Shown: positions 7,624-16,412 of the stretch, piece after piece
Layout of the letters: each line of letters starts with the position of its first letter
Position numbering within the stretch: position 1 is the first letter of the stretch
Origin: Spirosoma agri
GTDB taxonomy: Bacteria > Bacteroidota > Bacteroidia > Cytophagales > Spirosomataceae
DNA: 64,000 nucleotides
NCBI RefSeq assembly: GCF_010747415.1
Contig: NZ_JAAGNZ010000002.1
Span: forward strand, 1,612,001 to 1,676,000
Direction: 5' to 3'
Program-made: the position numbers and the translations under genes
Notes under the pieces: generated by a model
What the model saw: only the letters and a program-made list of their open reading frames with translations
What the model was told of the DNA's origin: nothing
Database searches by the model: none

Positions 7624-8466
7624 ATGATTGACATCGGTCGCATGAATACGCTTACGGCCCTGCGTGAAACCAGCGTTGGGTTTTTTCTGGGTGAGCCCGA
7701 CTCCGAGAATCCTCAGGATGATGTGTTATTGCCCAACAAATACGTTCCAACGTCGCTGGCGGTCGGCGATAAACTCGACGTTTTCCTGTACACGGATTCC
7801 GAGGATCGACCCATAGCCACCACGCTGACACCGCATATCATGCGCGATGAGTTCGCTCCGTTACCGGTTGTTGCTGTCTCAAGTGCGGGGGCTTTCCTGA
7901 ACTGGGGACTGGAAAAAGACTTACTCGTTCCTTATCGGGAGCAGAGCCGTCCCATGGAAGTGGGACAGTGGTATGTCGTGTACATGTATCTCGACGAAGA
8001 TACCAACCGACTGGTGGCATCCAGCAAGGTAAGCCGCTTTCTGGACGATGATTCGTCCGATCTGGTCAAAGGTGACGAAGTCGACTTGCTGGCCTACGAA
8101 GCCACTGACCTTGGTTACAACGTTATCATCAATGACCGTTTTCAGGGGCTGTTATACCATAGTAGCATTTTTCGTCCAATACAAATCGGCGATCGTATGC
8201 CGGGGTTTATCAAACACATCCGCGACGATAAACTGATCGATGTCAGTCTGCAACAGGAGGGGTTCCAGAATGTCGAACCCAACGCGCAACGTATTCTGGA
8301 CGAGCTAAAAGCAAACAAAGGCTTTCTGCCACTAACGGATCACAGCGATCCCAAACTCATCTACCAGACCCTGGAAATGAGTAAGAAAACGTTTAAGAAA
8401 GCCGTTGGTGTTCTCTACAAGGAACGGAAAATCGTTCTGCAGAGCGATGGGATTGCCTTGGCATAA
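7624..8466 (+). CDS. CvfB-like S1 RNA-binding protein
   Basis: A 280-residue protein matching the CvfB/YitL architecture: several S1-like beta-barrel domains and a C-terminal winged helix. Supporting features are GFFLGEPDSENPQDDVLLPN in the first domain, EVDLLAYEATDLGYNVIIND and GLLYHSSIF in a later S1-like domain, and MSKKTFKKAVGVLYKERKI in the terminal helix-turn-helix. Family members bind RNA and affect expression of surface or virulence genes in Firmicutes; the target here is unknown. It is probably a single-gene transcript with the -7 element at 7589. Confidence 0.8.
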   Translation: MIDIGRMNTLTALRETSVGFFLGEPDSENPQDDVLLPNKYVPTSLAVGDKLDVFLYTDSEDRPIATTLTPHIMRDEFAPLPVVAVSSAGAFLNWGLEKDLLVPYREQSRPMEVGQWYVVYMYLDEDTNRLVASSKVSRFLDDDSSDLVKGDEVDLLAYEATDLGYNVIINDRFQGLLYHSSIFRPIQIGDRMPGFIKHIRDDKLIDVSLQQEGFQNVEPNAQRILDELKANKGFLPLTDHSDPKLIYQTLEMSKKTFKKAVGVLYKERKIVLQSDGIALA

Positions 8467-8503
8467 CGAAGCATACCCCTAATAACAGGGAATATCGGGT
8501 ACG

Positions 8504-10648
8504 TTAGCTGGTCTTGAGCTGGTCAACTAGTTTACTGATGTCGCCACTAACCTGCTGAATGAAGTTTAATTGTTCGATAAACAATCGATCATCCGCCGTT
8601 GCAGGGGGGGCATCGACCCCTGATAGGGTAGTCCCGGACACTTCTATTGACGGCTTCTCGATCGTATCATCCAACCGGCGAAGGCTCTCGGACAAGGTGA
8701 AAAGCGCCCGCTTGATGGGGCGGAGCAGGGCCGGTGCGTAGGACCTTGGTTCGTCGGTGAGCAAGGTTGAGGTGACCGTAGCGACATTGGCCGATAGGAT
8801 GTGGTTCAGCACCACGAAATTATAGACAAGCCGTTCGTTCCGCTGCTTGTGCTTTGGCTCCGATACCATCCGTTCAAAGGCTGCCGATAGGTTGGCCGAT
8901 GTAACATACACTTCCTTGCGGGCCAGTTTGTAGTCCACGACGCTAATGGGTTTGCCCGACAGAACGGTAAGCAGCATTTGAAGGTACCGAACGTTGGCGA
9001 CCAGAATATCCCGCAGCGGTTTGCTGAGTTGCTCGGACTCCCAGCGGGGAAAGATAAGGTAACTGGCCGTGAAGGCGATGATCCCGCCCAGAATTGTATC
9101 GAATAATCGCTCTTCAGCTGCTCCGAAATAGCTAATTCCCAGGAAGTTAAAAAGAATAAGAATGTACGGTGTCAGGCAGATGACCATAATGATGTAGTTG
9201 ACCCGCTGCGCACTATAGGTGCCAAGCATGAACAGCACCATCAGCACAAAATGAGTAGTCTTGTTCGGTATGAACGTCAGAATGGCAAGGCCGATCAGTC
9301 CCCCGGCAAACGTACCGATGATTCGCTCGAAATTCCGTTGCTTCGTCAGGCTGAACGCTGGTTTCAGGATGACCGAAATGGTCAGCAATACCCAGTAGCT
9401 ATGGTGGCCGTAGTCGAGCAATTGCGTAACAACATAGCCGAGCAGCATGGCCAGTGCCACCCGCACCGAATGGCGAAAAACGGATGAAGCCAACGTTAAA
9501 TTGTTTCGCAACGATTGCAGATCGATCGCCTGATGCGATACAAAGCGACCATATTGCAGGTCATCGAGCGAGGTTGGGTTCGTGTCTGGTTCGGCAATAT
9601 GCGCTTGCATGGTGGCCAGCCGCTGACTTATATTCCGTAGGCTGACCAGAATTTTCTTGAGTACCAACGTGCTGCCTTCCTGATCGCCCAGCAAGTCAAT
9701 TTCGCCTTTTAGTTTGTTCAGCGCTTCTGTGAAGTCGATCGATTTTCGGCGGTGGGGAACAACGGCCTGAATCGCCAGACCGATGTGATCGAGCTCGGTC
9801 GATAACCGACGGATGAGCCGGGCTATCGTATCCAGCACGCCCGTTTGACCGAACCGTTCGCGGATGGCTGCGTAGTCGTAATACATCGTGACAATCTGCT
9901 CGTAGAGATCAACAACATCGACAAACGTGAGCACCAGTAGTCGGCTGGTGGTGGTCGATTCGGCCACAAACTGCCGGTTCTTAAAGAGCAGGTCCCGAAC
10001 TTCGTCCTGTTTTTCGCTAACGGTTACCTGCTGCGTAACCAACCGGCGGTAGTCCGTATCCAGTTCGGTGGCCGTGTTGTAGAAGTCGGCCTTGATACCC
10101 ATGAATTTGGCAATCTCGTGAATACACAGCCCCAATGCCTGTTGCGCCGGACGGTAGGGTTGAAGTTGCGAAACCAGCAGGCTAATTGCTGAATACCAGA
10201 CCGACCCGGCCAGAATTAACCCCGCTTCCCGCAACACCCCAACGGGGTTGAGCGGTCGATCAAGAGTAAGGATCATGATTAGTATGGCTGCCGTCCCGAC
10301 GGAAGTAGCACGAGTGCCGAACACGGCGAGCATAGAAAAAAGAAAGCCGAAAAGCAGAATTTCAAGACCCAGTGTGTAGTCATTCATTCGGGCAAAGCCG
10401 GTCACGATGGCCACCAGAAATCCCAGCAAAACCGTAGCGGCCATACCATTGCGTCGGTGCTGAATGGGGCCGGGGGCATCGCTCAGGCTCACGCTCAGCG
10501 CACCCATCGACATGGCCATACCGGGCACTAGCTGCCCAAACTGAGCCAATACCAAAGCGGGCAACAGAATCGACACGGTAGTCCGCAACCCGTACGAAAA
10601 GTACTGGCCGGACAAAAAATAATTAACTTGCCGTGTGCGTCTGTTCAT
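8504..10648 (-). CDS. FUSC-family inner-membrane protein (YccS/YhfK-like)
   Basis: About 714 residues in the two-times membrane plus cytoplasmic layout of FUSC/aromatic-acid-exporter-like proteins. An N-terminal cluster of hydrophobic helices (SILLPALVLAQFG, LILAGSVWYSAISLL) is followed by a long helical soluble region. A second helix cluster (VALAMLLGYVVTQLLDYGHH, IIGTFAGGLIGLAIL) precedes a helical C-terminus. Substrate unknown; relatives are proposed to export small aromatic or toxic acids. The frame extends to a TTG at 10675; ATG 10648 is chosen. It is the last gene of an rpiB-ABC-FUSC run, 36 bases after the ABC gene. Confidence 0.82.
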   Translation of the reverse strand: MNRRTRQVNYFLSGQYFSYGLRTTVSILLPALVLAQFGQLVPGMAMSMGALSVSLSDAPGPIQHRRNGMAATVLLGFLVAIVTGFARMNDYTLGLEILLFGFLFSMLAVFGTRATSVGTAAILIMILTLDRPLNPVGVLREAGLILAGSVWYSAISLLVSQLQPYRPAQQALGLCIHEIAKFMGIKADFYNTATELDTDYRRLVTQQVTVSEKQDEVRDLLFKNRQFVAESTTTSRLLVLTFVDVVDLYEQIVTMYYDYAAIRERFGQTGVLDTIARLIRRLSTELDHIGLAIQAVVPHRRKSIDFTEALNKLKGEIDLLGDQEGSTLVLKKILVSLRNISQRLATMQAHIAEPDTNPTSLDDLQYGRFVSHQAIDLQSLRNNLTLASSVFRHSVRVALAMLLGYVVTQLLDYGHHSYWVLLTISVILKPAFSLTKQRNFERIIGTFAGGLIGLAILTFIPNKTTHFVLMVLFMLGTYSAQRVNYIIMVICLTPYILILFNFLGISYFGAAEERLFDTILGGIIAFTASYLIFPRWESEQLSKPLRDILVANVRYLQMLLTVLSGKPISVVDYKLARKEVYVTSANLSAAFERMVSEPKHKQRNERLVYNFVVLNHILSANVATVTSTLLTDEPRSYAPALLRPIKRALFTLSESLRRLDDTIEKPSIEVSGTTLSGVDAPPATADDRLFIEQLNFIQQVSGDISKLVDQLKTS

Positions 10649-10684
10649 GAATCGTTGTGTTACCAGGCCGGTCAAGATAACTAA

Positions 10685-12433
10685 TTATACCGCTCTGCGT
10701 TCGCCGATTTGTTGCCGCCACATGGCGTAATAAAGCCCTTTCTGCGCAACCAGTTCATCGTGACTACCGGTTTCGACGATTTTTCCTTTTTCAAGCACGA
10801 AAATAGTGTTCGCGTGCAGAATGGTGGAAAGGCGGTGCGCAATCAGGATCGTAATCTGTTCATTCAGCGCCGAGACACTGCGTACGGTATCCGTAATTTC
10901 TTCCTCCGTGAGCGAATCGAGCGCCGATGTTGCTTCGTCGAAAATGAGCAGGCGCGGGTGCCTGACCAACGCCCTTGCAATGGATAATCGCTGCTTCTCA
11001 CCCCCCGACATTTTCAACCCGCCTTCGCCGATCTGGGTGTCGAGCCCTTTTTCGGAGCGAGCCAGCAAATGATCGCAGGCCGCTTTTTCCAACGCATCGA
11101 GTAATTCGGCTTCGGTCGCGTCCGGCTTGACGAATAGCAGGTTCTCCCGAATTGTTCCGGAAAAGAGGTGCGTGTCCTGCGTAACAAAACCGATCTGGCG
11201 ACGCATTGGGTTGAACCGAATATCTCGGGTGGAAATGTCGTTGTAATAAATTTCACCACCAAGGGGCCGGTAAAGGCCCACCAGTAATTTTACCATCGTC
11301 GACTTCCCCGAACCCGACGGCCCAACGAAGGCAATCGTGTCGCCGAGTGATGCCTCAAACGAAACACCATCGATAGCGTTTTGATTGGCTCCCTTATGCC
11401 GAAATACCACATTGGCAAAGCGCAACCGTTCGACAGGGCCGACCTCAACGGGCGACTCCGGATTACGCTCGATCGGTTTCTGCATCAACTGGTTGAAACT
11501 GTTCAGCCCGGCTTCGGCTTCCCGATAGGCCAGAATAATGTTGCCCAACTCCTGCAAGGGATTGAAGATAGAGACCGAAATGAACTGCATCGAGATCAGC
11601 TCACCCGTACTCAGCACATGGCGGAATATCAGCCATAACAGAATGAACAGGATCGACTGTCGCAGCAGGTTGAGCGTTGTGCTTTGCCAGAACGACAGCA
11701 GCCGGACGCGCCGTACCTTAAACATCTCCAGTTCGAAAATTCGACCCGTTTGTGTGCGTAGCCGACGAATCTCGGGAAAGGTTAAGCCGAGGCTTTTAAT
11801 CAGTTCAATATTGCGCAGCGATTCCGTAATGACGCCCGACAACAGAGCCGTTTCGCGGTTGATCGACCGTTGCGTCGTCTTGATCTGCTTGCTGAGCAGC
11901 CCCGTAAGACCACCCAGCAGGAGCACGCCAATCACGAAAACAGGCACTAGGGCCCAATGTTTCGTAATCGCATACCAGACCAGAAAGCCCATACCCACGA
12001 TGGACGAAAACAGGACATTGACGAACGAGTTGATGAACCGCTCGGTATCGGTACGGACCTTTTGCAGAATGGACAGCGTAGCACCGCTGCTCTGATCGCC
12101 GAATTCCTGATATGACAGCCGTAACGTTTGCTTAAGGCCATCATTGAAGATGTCGGTCCCGAATTTCTGAACAACCAGCCGGGTCATGTATTCCTGAAAG
12201 GCTTTCGTCACGTTCGAGAGTATGGCAACGCCAACGGCCAGGGCCAGTAACTGCAAGACACCCCTGATTTTTTCGGAATCGGTTTTTGAGCCGGGGTGCG
12301 TGGCGTATTCGTCAATGAGTTTGCCAAAGATGATCGGGTCAACCAAGGCAAGGATTTGCGCAACGCCAGCCAATAGCAATGCCACCACAGCCAACCAGCG
12401 GTATGGCTTCAGGTACTTCCACAAAATGGTCAT
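10685..12433 (-). CDS. ABC exporter, fused permease and ATPase
   Basis: A 582-residue half-transporter of the MsbA/MDR type that should work as a homodimer. Six N-terminal membrane helices are followed by a nucleotide-binding domain with Walker A GPSGSGKST, Q-loop FVTQDTHLF, signature MSGGEKQRLSIARAL, Walker B LLIFDEATSALD and H-loop AHRLST. Substrate (lipid, peptide or drug) cannot be deduced. A longer frame begins at 12490 inside rpiB; ATG 12433, 10 bases after the rpiB stop, matches the family N-terminus (MTILWKYLKPYRW). It is co-directional with rpiB and the FUSC gene. Confidence 0.92.
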   Translation of the reverse strand: MTILWKYLKPYRWLAVVALLLAGVAQILALVDPIIFGKLIDEYATHPGSKTDSEKIRGVLQLLALAVGVAILSNVTKAFQEYMTRLVVQKFGTDIFNDGLKQTLRLSYQEFGDQSSGATLSILQKVRTDTERFINSFVNVLFSSIVGMGFLVWYAITKHWALVPVFVIGVLLLGGLTGLLSKQIKTTQRSINRETALLSGVITESLRNIELIKSLGLTFPEIRRLRTQTGRIFELEMFKVRRVRLLSFWQSTTLNLLRQSILFILLWLIFRHVLSTGELISMQFISVSIFNPLQELGNIILAYREAEAGLNSFNQLMQKPIERNPESPVEVGPVERLRFANVVFRHKGANQNAIDGVSFEASLGDTIAFVGPSGSGKSTMVKLLVGLYRPLGGEIYYNDISTRDIRFNPMRRQIGFVTQDTHLFSGTIRENLLFVKPDATEAELLDALEKAACDHLLARSEKGLDTQIGEGGLKMSGGEKQRLSIARALVRHPRLLIFDEATSALDSLTEEEITDTVRSVSALNEQITILIAHRLSTILHANTIFVLEKGKIVETGSHDELVAQKGLYYAMWRQQIGERRAV

Positions 12434-12443
12434 GGTGCGGTTG

Positions 12444-12875
12444 TTACTCGTCCAGTTCCTGAATACGAGCCAGATGCCGCCCGCCCTCAAACGGCGTGTC
12501 GAGCCAGATCTGAACGAGTTTCAGGGCCGTTTCTTCCGACATCATCCGCTCACCAATGGAGATAACATTCGCATCGTTGTGCTGACGTCCCAGCCGGGCC
12601 GACTCTTCATTCCAGCATAACGCGCACCGAACGCCTTTGATCCGATTGGCAGTGATGGCTTCGCCGTTACCGGACCCGCCCAGCACAACGCCCCGCTCAA
12701 CCTCGCCAGCCGCAACCGCTTCGGCAACGGGCCGGATAAACAGGGGGTAATCGACCGATGGTGTTTCGGCGTAGGTTCCTTTGTCGATGACCTCGTGGCC
12801 GAGGTCAGTCAGGAATTTTTTGATGGCTTCTTTATAGCGGAAACCGGCGTGATCGGAGCCAATAGCGATTTTCAT
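12444..12875 (-). CDS. rpiB: Ribose-5-phosphate isomerase B
   Basis: A 143-residue RpiB/LacAB-family isomerase interconverting ribose 5-phosphate and ribulose 5-phosphate. The N-terminus MKIAIGSDHAGFRYKEAI, the GSGNGEAITANRIKGVRCAL loop and RLGRQHNDANVISIG are family hallmarks. The active-site position often taken by Cys or Thr reads VVLGGSGNG here, giving Ser in the phosphate/base loop. ATG 12875 is preferred over the upstream frame opening at 12899. It lies divergently opposite zwf and pgl, so pentose phosphate functions cluster here. Confidence 0.93.
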   Translation of the reverse strand: MKIAIGSDHAGFRYKEAIKKFLTDLGHEVIDKGTYAETPSVDYPLFIRPVAEAVAAGEVERGVVLGGSGNGEAITANRIKGVRCALCWNEESARLGRQHNDANVISIGERMMSEETALKLVQIWLDTPFEGGRHLARIQELDE

Positions 12876-12903
12876 AGCGTGATTGATACGTGATAACAAA
12901 GCT

Positions 12904-12911
12904 CAAAAGTA
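12904..12911 (-). promoter_or_regulatory. Putative -7 element upstream of rpiB
   Basis: On the minus strand this reads TACTTTTG, fitting TAnnTTTG, 28 bases upstream of the rpiB ATG. No TTG at the expected -33 spacing was found. Confidence 0.4.
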
Positions 12912-13016
12912 GCAGAATCGCAGACTATCTTGAATCCTTACTGAACGAAACTTGTTCATCAGAACGGACGCCGGTATCTTGCACCGACTTTCGGCTTGAC
13001 AACAACCTGTTTACCA

Positions 13017-14510
13017 ATGATTCCAGCAACTAACCAGCGGCCCCAGGCTACCGTTCTTTTTATCTTCGGTGGCAGTGGAGACCTTAATTTGCGCAAACTC
13101 ACCCCCGCGCTTTACAATCTCTTTATCGATAAATACCTGCCTGAACACTTTGCGGTGGTTGGTATCGGGCGAAGTAAGTATACCGACGATAGTTTTCGCG
13201 AACGGCTGCTTGAGGGCGTAAACGAGTTCTCCCGGCGGAAAGATGGCCCCTGGAATGAGTTTGCACCCAATATCTCGTATCTGCAAATGGACGGGGGCGA
13301 TGCCGCAGCCTATTCGAACATATCGGAGTTTGTCGATGCTAAGAGAGCGGAGTGGGGCGAATCACCCAACGTACTGTTCTACCTGGCCGTCGCTCCTCAA
13401 CTCGTGCCGGGCATCGCAACGAATCTGGCTAAACTACCGCTGTGCAGCGATAAAATACACGTCCGGATTGTGGTTGAAAAGCCATTCGGTCACGATCTGA
13501 AAACGGCTCAGGAGCTAAACGCGCTTCTGGGAGGTTTGTTTGCCGAAGAGCAGATTTACCGAATCGATCATTATCTCGGTAAAGAAACTGTCCAGAACAT
13601 TCTGGCCCTGCGCTTCGCCAACTCACTTTTCGAACCGATCTGGAATCGTCGCTACGTTGAACACATTCAGATTACTGCGTCCGAAACGGTTGGCCTGGAA
13701 GGGCGTGGCGGTTATTATGAGGGGTCTGGCGCACTGCGCGATATGATCCAGAATCACCTGTTGCAGGTCTTGTGTATGGTAGCTACCGAAGCTCCCATCA
13801 GTTTTGAGGCCAATGAAGTCCGCAATAAAAAAGTAGACGTACTAAACGCCATTCGTCGCATCCAACCCGATCAGGTCAACGAATTTGCCGTACGGGGGCA
13901 GTATGGTCCGGGTAAGGTGAAGGACAAGGAAATTCCCGGATACCGCGAAGAAGAAGGCGTTGATCCCAACTCAGCTACCGAAACGTTTGCTGCCGTTAAG
14001 CTTTTCGTTGATAACTGGCGGTGGGAGGATGTACCGTTCTACCTGCGTACGGGTAAGTCGATGCCCGAAAAAACGACGGTCATTACGGTCCAGTTCAAAC
14101 CCGCACCAAGTTACGCATTCCCGGCCGAAGCAACGGGTAACTGGGAGGCCAACCGACTGATCATAAGCATACAACCTGCTATGGATATCCGGCTCCGGTT
14201 TCAGGCCAAGCGGCCCGGCCAGACGCTGGCTATCGATCCGGTCGAGATGGTATTCAGCTACAAAACGGCCTATGATGGTCAGGAACCGGAAGCCTACGAA
14301 ACGCTGTTGCTGGACGCCCTGACGGGTGACGCGACGCTGTTCATGCGGGCCGATCAGGTGGAAGCGGCTTGGAAAGTCGTAACGCCCATCATCGAAGCCT
14401 GGGGAAATGAGGCACCGACCGATTTCCCGAATTACGCGCCGGGTTCGTGGGGTCCACAGGCTGCCATGGACCTGATCGAGAAAGACGGGTTTCACTGGAC
14501 GACAAAATAG
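13017..14510 (+). CDS. zwf: Glucose-6-phosphate 1-dehydrogenase
   Basis: A 497-residue enzyme oxidising glucose 6-phosphate to 6-phosphogluconolactone, the entry to the oxidative pentose phosphate pathway. It has the dinucleotide-binding start FIFGGSGDLNLRKLTPALY, the VVEKPFGHDL segment, and the substrate-site motif RIDHYLGKETVQN containing the catalytic His-Tyr-Leu-Gly-Lys. Length is normal for bacterial G6PD. A TTG at 12996 would add seven residues; ATG 13017 is preferred. The next gene, pgl, hydrolyses its product and starts 18 bases after the stop, so they are surely co-transcribed. Confidence 0.96.
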   Translation: MIPATNQRPQATVLFIFGGSGDLNLRKLTPALYNLFIDKYLPEHFAVVGIGRSKYTDDSFRERLLEGVNEFSRRKDGPWNEFAPNISYLQMDGGDAAAYSNISEFVDAKRAEWGESPNVLFYLAVAPQLVPGIATNLAKLPLCSDKIHVRIVVEKPFGHDLKTAQELNALLGGLFAEEQIYRIDHYLGKETVQNILALRFANSLFEPIWNRRYVEHIQITASETVGLEGRGGYYEGSGALRDMIQNHLLQVLCMVATEAPISFEANEVRNKKVDVLNAIRRIQPDQVNEFAVRGQYGPGKVKDKEIPGYREEEGVDPNSATETFAAVKLFVDNWRWEDVPFYLRTGKSMPEKTTVITVQFKPAPSYAFPAEATGNWEANRLIISIQPAMDIRLRFQAKRPGQTLAIDPVEMVFSYKTAYDGQEPEAYETLLLDALTGDATLFMRADQVEAAWKVVTPIIEAWGNEAPTDFPNYAPGSWGPQAAMDLIEKDGFHWTTK

Positions 14511-14528
14511 CCATTGAATTTAGTACCT

Positions 14529-15254
14529 ATGCAACTCATTATCACGAAAAATCCTGCCGATCTGGCAAAGAAAGCGGCTGATTTTATAGCGAAACGCATT
14601 AAAGACGTTCTGAAAAAAAAGGATCGATTCACCATTGCCCTGTCGGGTGGGAGTACCCCGAAAGCACTGCACGAATTATTGGCTAAATCGCCTTACCGTG
14701 AACAAATTCCGTGGGCGCAGTTGCATGTTTTCTGGGGTGATGAACGGTATGTGCCCATCGATGATGAGCAGAGCAATGCAGGCATGGCTTACGACACGCT
14801 GTTGGGCCATGTGTACACACCCGAAGATCAGATTCATGTCTGGCGCACCGAACTCGAACCCGAAGCGGCCGCGGCTGACTACGATCGGATTTTACACGAG
14901 TACTTTGGCGAAACGGGCCCATCTTTCGATCTTGTACTGCTCGGTATGGGCGACGATGGACATACCCTCTCGCTCTTCCCCGGTACGGATGTTGTTAATG
15001 AAAAAACGGCCTGGACAAAAGCCTATTTCCTGACGCAACAGGACATGTATCGGTTGACACTAACGGCACCCATCACGAATCGAGCGGCCTGTGTATTATT
15101 TCTGGTGGCAGGCCCTAAAAAAGCCGAACCGCTGAAAGAAGTACTGGAAGGAGACTACAATCCAAATAAATACCCATCACAGGAAATCAAGCCAACGGAT
15201 GGCGAGCTCGTCTGGATGGTCGATGAGAAGGCAGCCGCATTACTTGCCAAATAA
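14529..15254 (+). CDS. pgl: 6-phosphogluconolactonase (DevB type)
   Basis: A 241-residue lactonase of the glucosamine-6-phosphate isomerase fold. It shows IALSGGSTPKALHELLA, the VFWGDERYVPIDDEQSNAGM motif and LGMGDDGHTLSLFPGT, which holds the catalytic Asp-Gly-His. It hydrolyses 6-phosphogluconolactone to 6-phosphogluconate directly after zwf. The frame is open to 14514; ATG 14529 gives the usual N-terminus MQLIITKN. No gnd is present in the window. Confidence 0.95.
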   Translation: MQLIITKNPADLAKKAADFIAKRIKDVLKKKDRFTIALSGGSTPKALHELLAKSPYREQIPWAQLHVFWGDERYVPIDDEQSNAGMAYDTLLGHVYTPEDQIHVWRTELEPEAAAADYDRILHEYFGETGPSFDLVLLGMGDDGHTLSLFPGTDVVNEKTAWTKAYFLTQQDMYRLTLTAPITNRAACVLFLVAGPKKAEPLKEVLEGDYNPNKYPSQEIKPTDGELVWMVDEKAAALLAK

Positions 15255-15257
15255 CCC

Positions 15258-15341
15258 GTAACGCGGACTGGAAGTCCGTAAAGCTGAAGGCTACTTTCTC
15301 ACAGTTAGCCTTCGGCTCTACGGACTTCCAGTCCGCGTTAC
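15258..15341. repeat. REP-like perfect inverted repeat between pgl and trpS
   Basis: GTAACGCGGACTGGAAGTCC... at 15258-15280 and its exact reverse complement at 15319-15341 give 23 paired bases. Each arm contains the palindrome CGGACT-GGA-AGTCCG, so each can fold alone or pair with the other. An inner AAGGCTA/TAGCCTT pair extends the structure. It fills the gap between convergent genes, ending directly at the trpS stop, and may also act as a bidirectional terminator. Confidence 0.85.
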
Positions 15342-16322
15342 TTAATTGAACCCTAATTTTTCCCGCACCCGCGTAATGGTCTTTCCGGCTACAGCGCGGG
15401 CTTTTTCTTCTCCGGCCTGAAGTTCCGCTTCCAGCGCGTCTGGATTCTCGGTTATGTAGTAGTTATATCGTTCGCGTTCTGTCGCAAATTGGCTCAAAAT
15501 GAGTTCGTATAATGCTTTTTTCGCCGTGCCGTAACCAAAATTGCCCCCTTCGTACAGGCGTCGTAGTTCCGCCGTTTGCTCGGCGGAGGCCAGCAGCGAA
15601 TAGAGTTGGAACGTGATGTCCGTAGCCGGGTTCTTTGGTTCTTCCAGCGGTGTCGAGTCAGATTTAACCTTTTTGATCACCTTCCATAGCTCATTCTCGG
15701 GCAGAAAAATGTCAATGTAGTTATTGTATGACTTGCTCATCTTCGCCCCGTCGATGCCGGGAATGGTCATGAGCCGATCGTCGATACGCGGTTCGGGCAA
15801 CACGAAAATGTCATCATCGTATTGCCGGTTGAAGGTACTGGCAATGTCGCGGGTCATTTCAATATGCTGCCGCTGATCTTTTCCAACGGGAATAATTTCG
15901 GCATCGTACAGCAGAATATCAGCCGCCTGCAACACCGGATAAACGAATAGCCCCGTATTCACCGCACCCGTGGCACGATCCGATTTTTCCTTGAACGACG
16001 TAGCGTTGTTAAGCATCGGAATAGGCGTAAAGCAGTTCAGATACCAGCATAACTCCGTATGTTCGGCCACCCGCGACTGACGCCAGAAGGTGTTTTTAGC
16101 GGTATCCAGACCAAAGGCAAGCCACGTAGCCGCTACCGCTTTGGTAAATTCCCGGCGGGTCGGGCCGTCTTTAATTGTTGTTAGCGAATGCAGATCTGCG
16201 ATAAACAGAAACGATTCGTTATCAGGGTGTTTCGATAACTCAATAGCGGGCTTGATGGCCCCTAAAATGTTGCCCAGATGCGGTCGGCCGCTGCTTTGGA
16301 TTCCCGTTAAAATACGTGCCAT
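15342..16322 (-). CDS. trpS: Tryptophanyl-tRNA synthetase
   Basis: A 326-residue class I synthetase that charges tRNA-Trp. The HIGH-like motif is PHLGN (in GIQSSGRPHLGNILGA) and the KMSKS loop is present exactly as GAKMSKSYNN. Further family segments are GKDQRQHIEMTRDIA and YPVLQAADILLYDA. Length is normal. It is convergent with pgl and lies 90 bases downstream of maeB on the same strand. Confidence 0.96.
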   Translation of the reverse strand: MARILTGIQSSGRPHLGNILGAIKPAIELSKHPDNESFLFIADLHSLTTIKDGPTRREFTKAVAATWLAFGLDTAKNTFWRQSRVAEHTELCWYLNCFTPIPMLNNATSFKEKSDRATGAVNTGLFVYPVLQAADILLYDAEIIPVGKDQRQHIEMTRDIASTFNRQYDDDIFVLPEPRIDDRLMTIPGIDGAKMSKSYNNYIDIFLPENELWKVIKKVKSDSTPLEEPKNPATDITFQLYSLLASAEQTAELRRLYEGGNFGYGTAKKALYELILSQFATERERYNYYITENPDALEAELQAGEEKARAVAGKTITRVREKLGFN

Positions 16323-16412
16323 AATATTTAGTAGTAGGAGTAAGGAGCGAGGGAAGAGTGGTTGCTAACGCGTGTACCTTCTTCAGCTCGCTCCCGGCTG
16401 CCCGTCTATGTC

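Noticed and set aside
13971-14495. 174-residue minus-strand frame inside zwf
   Set aside because: Overlaps conserved G6PD coding sequence and shows no family motif.
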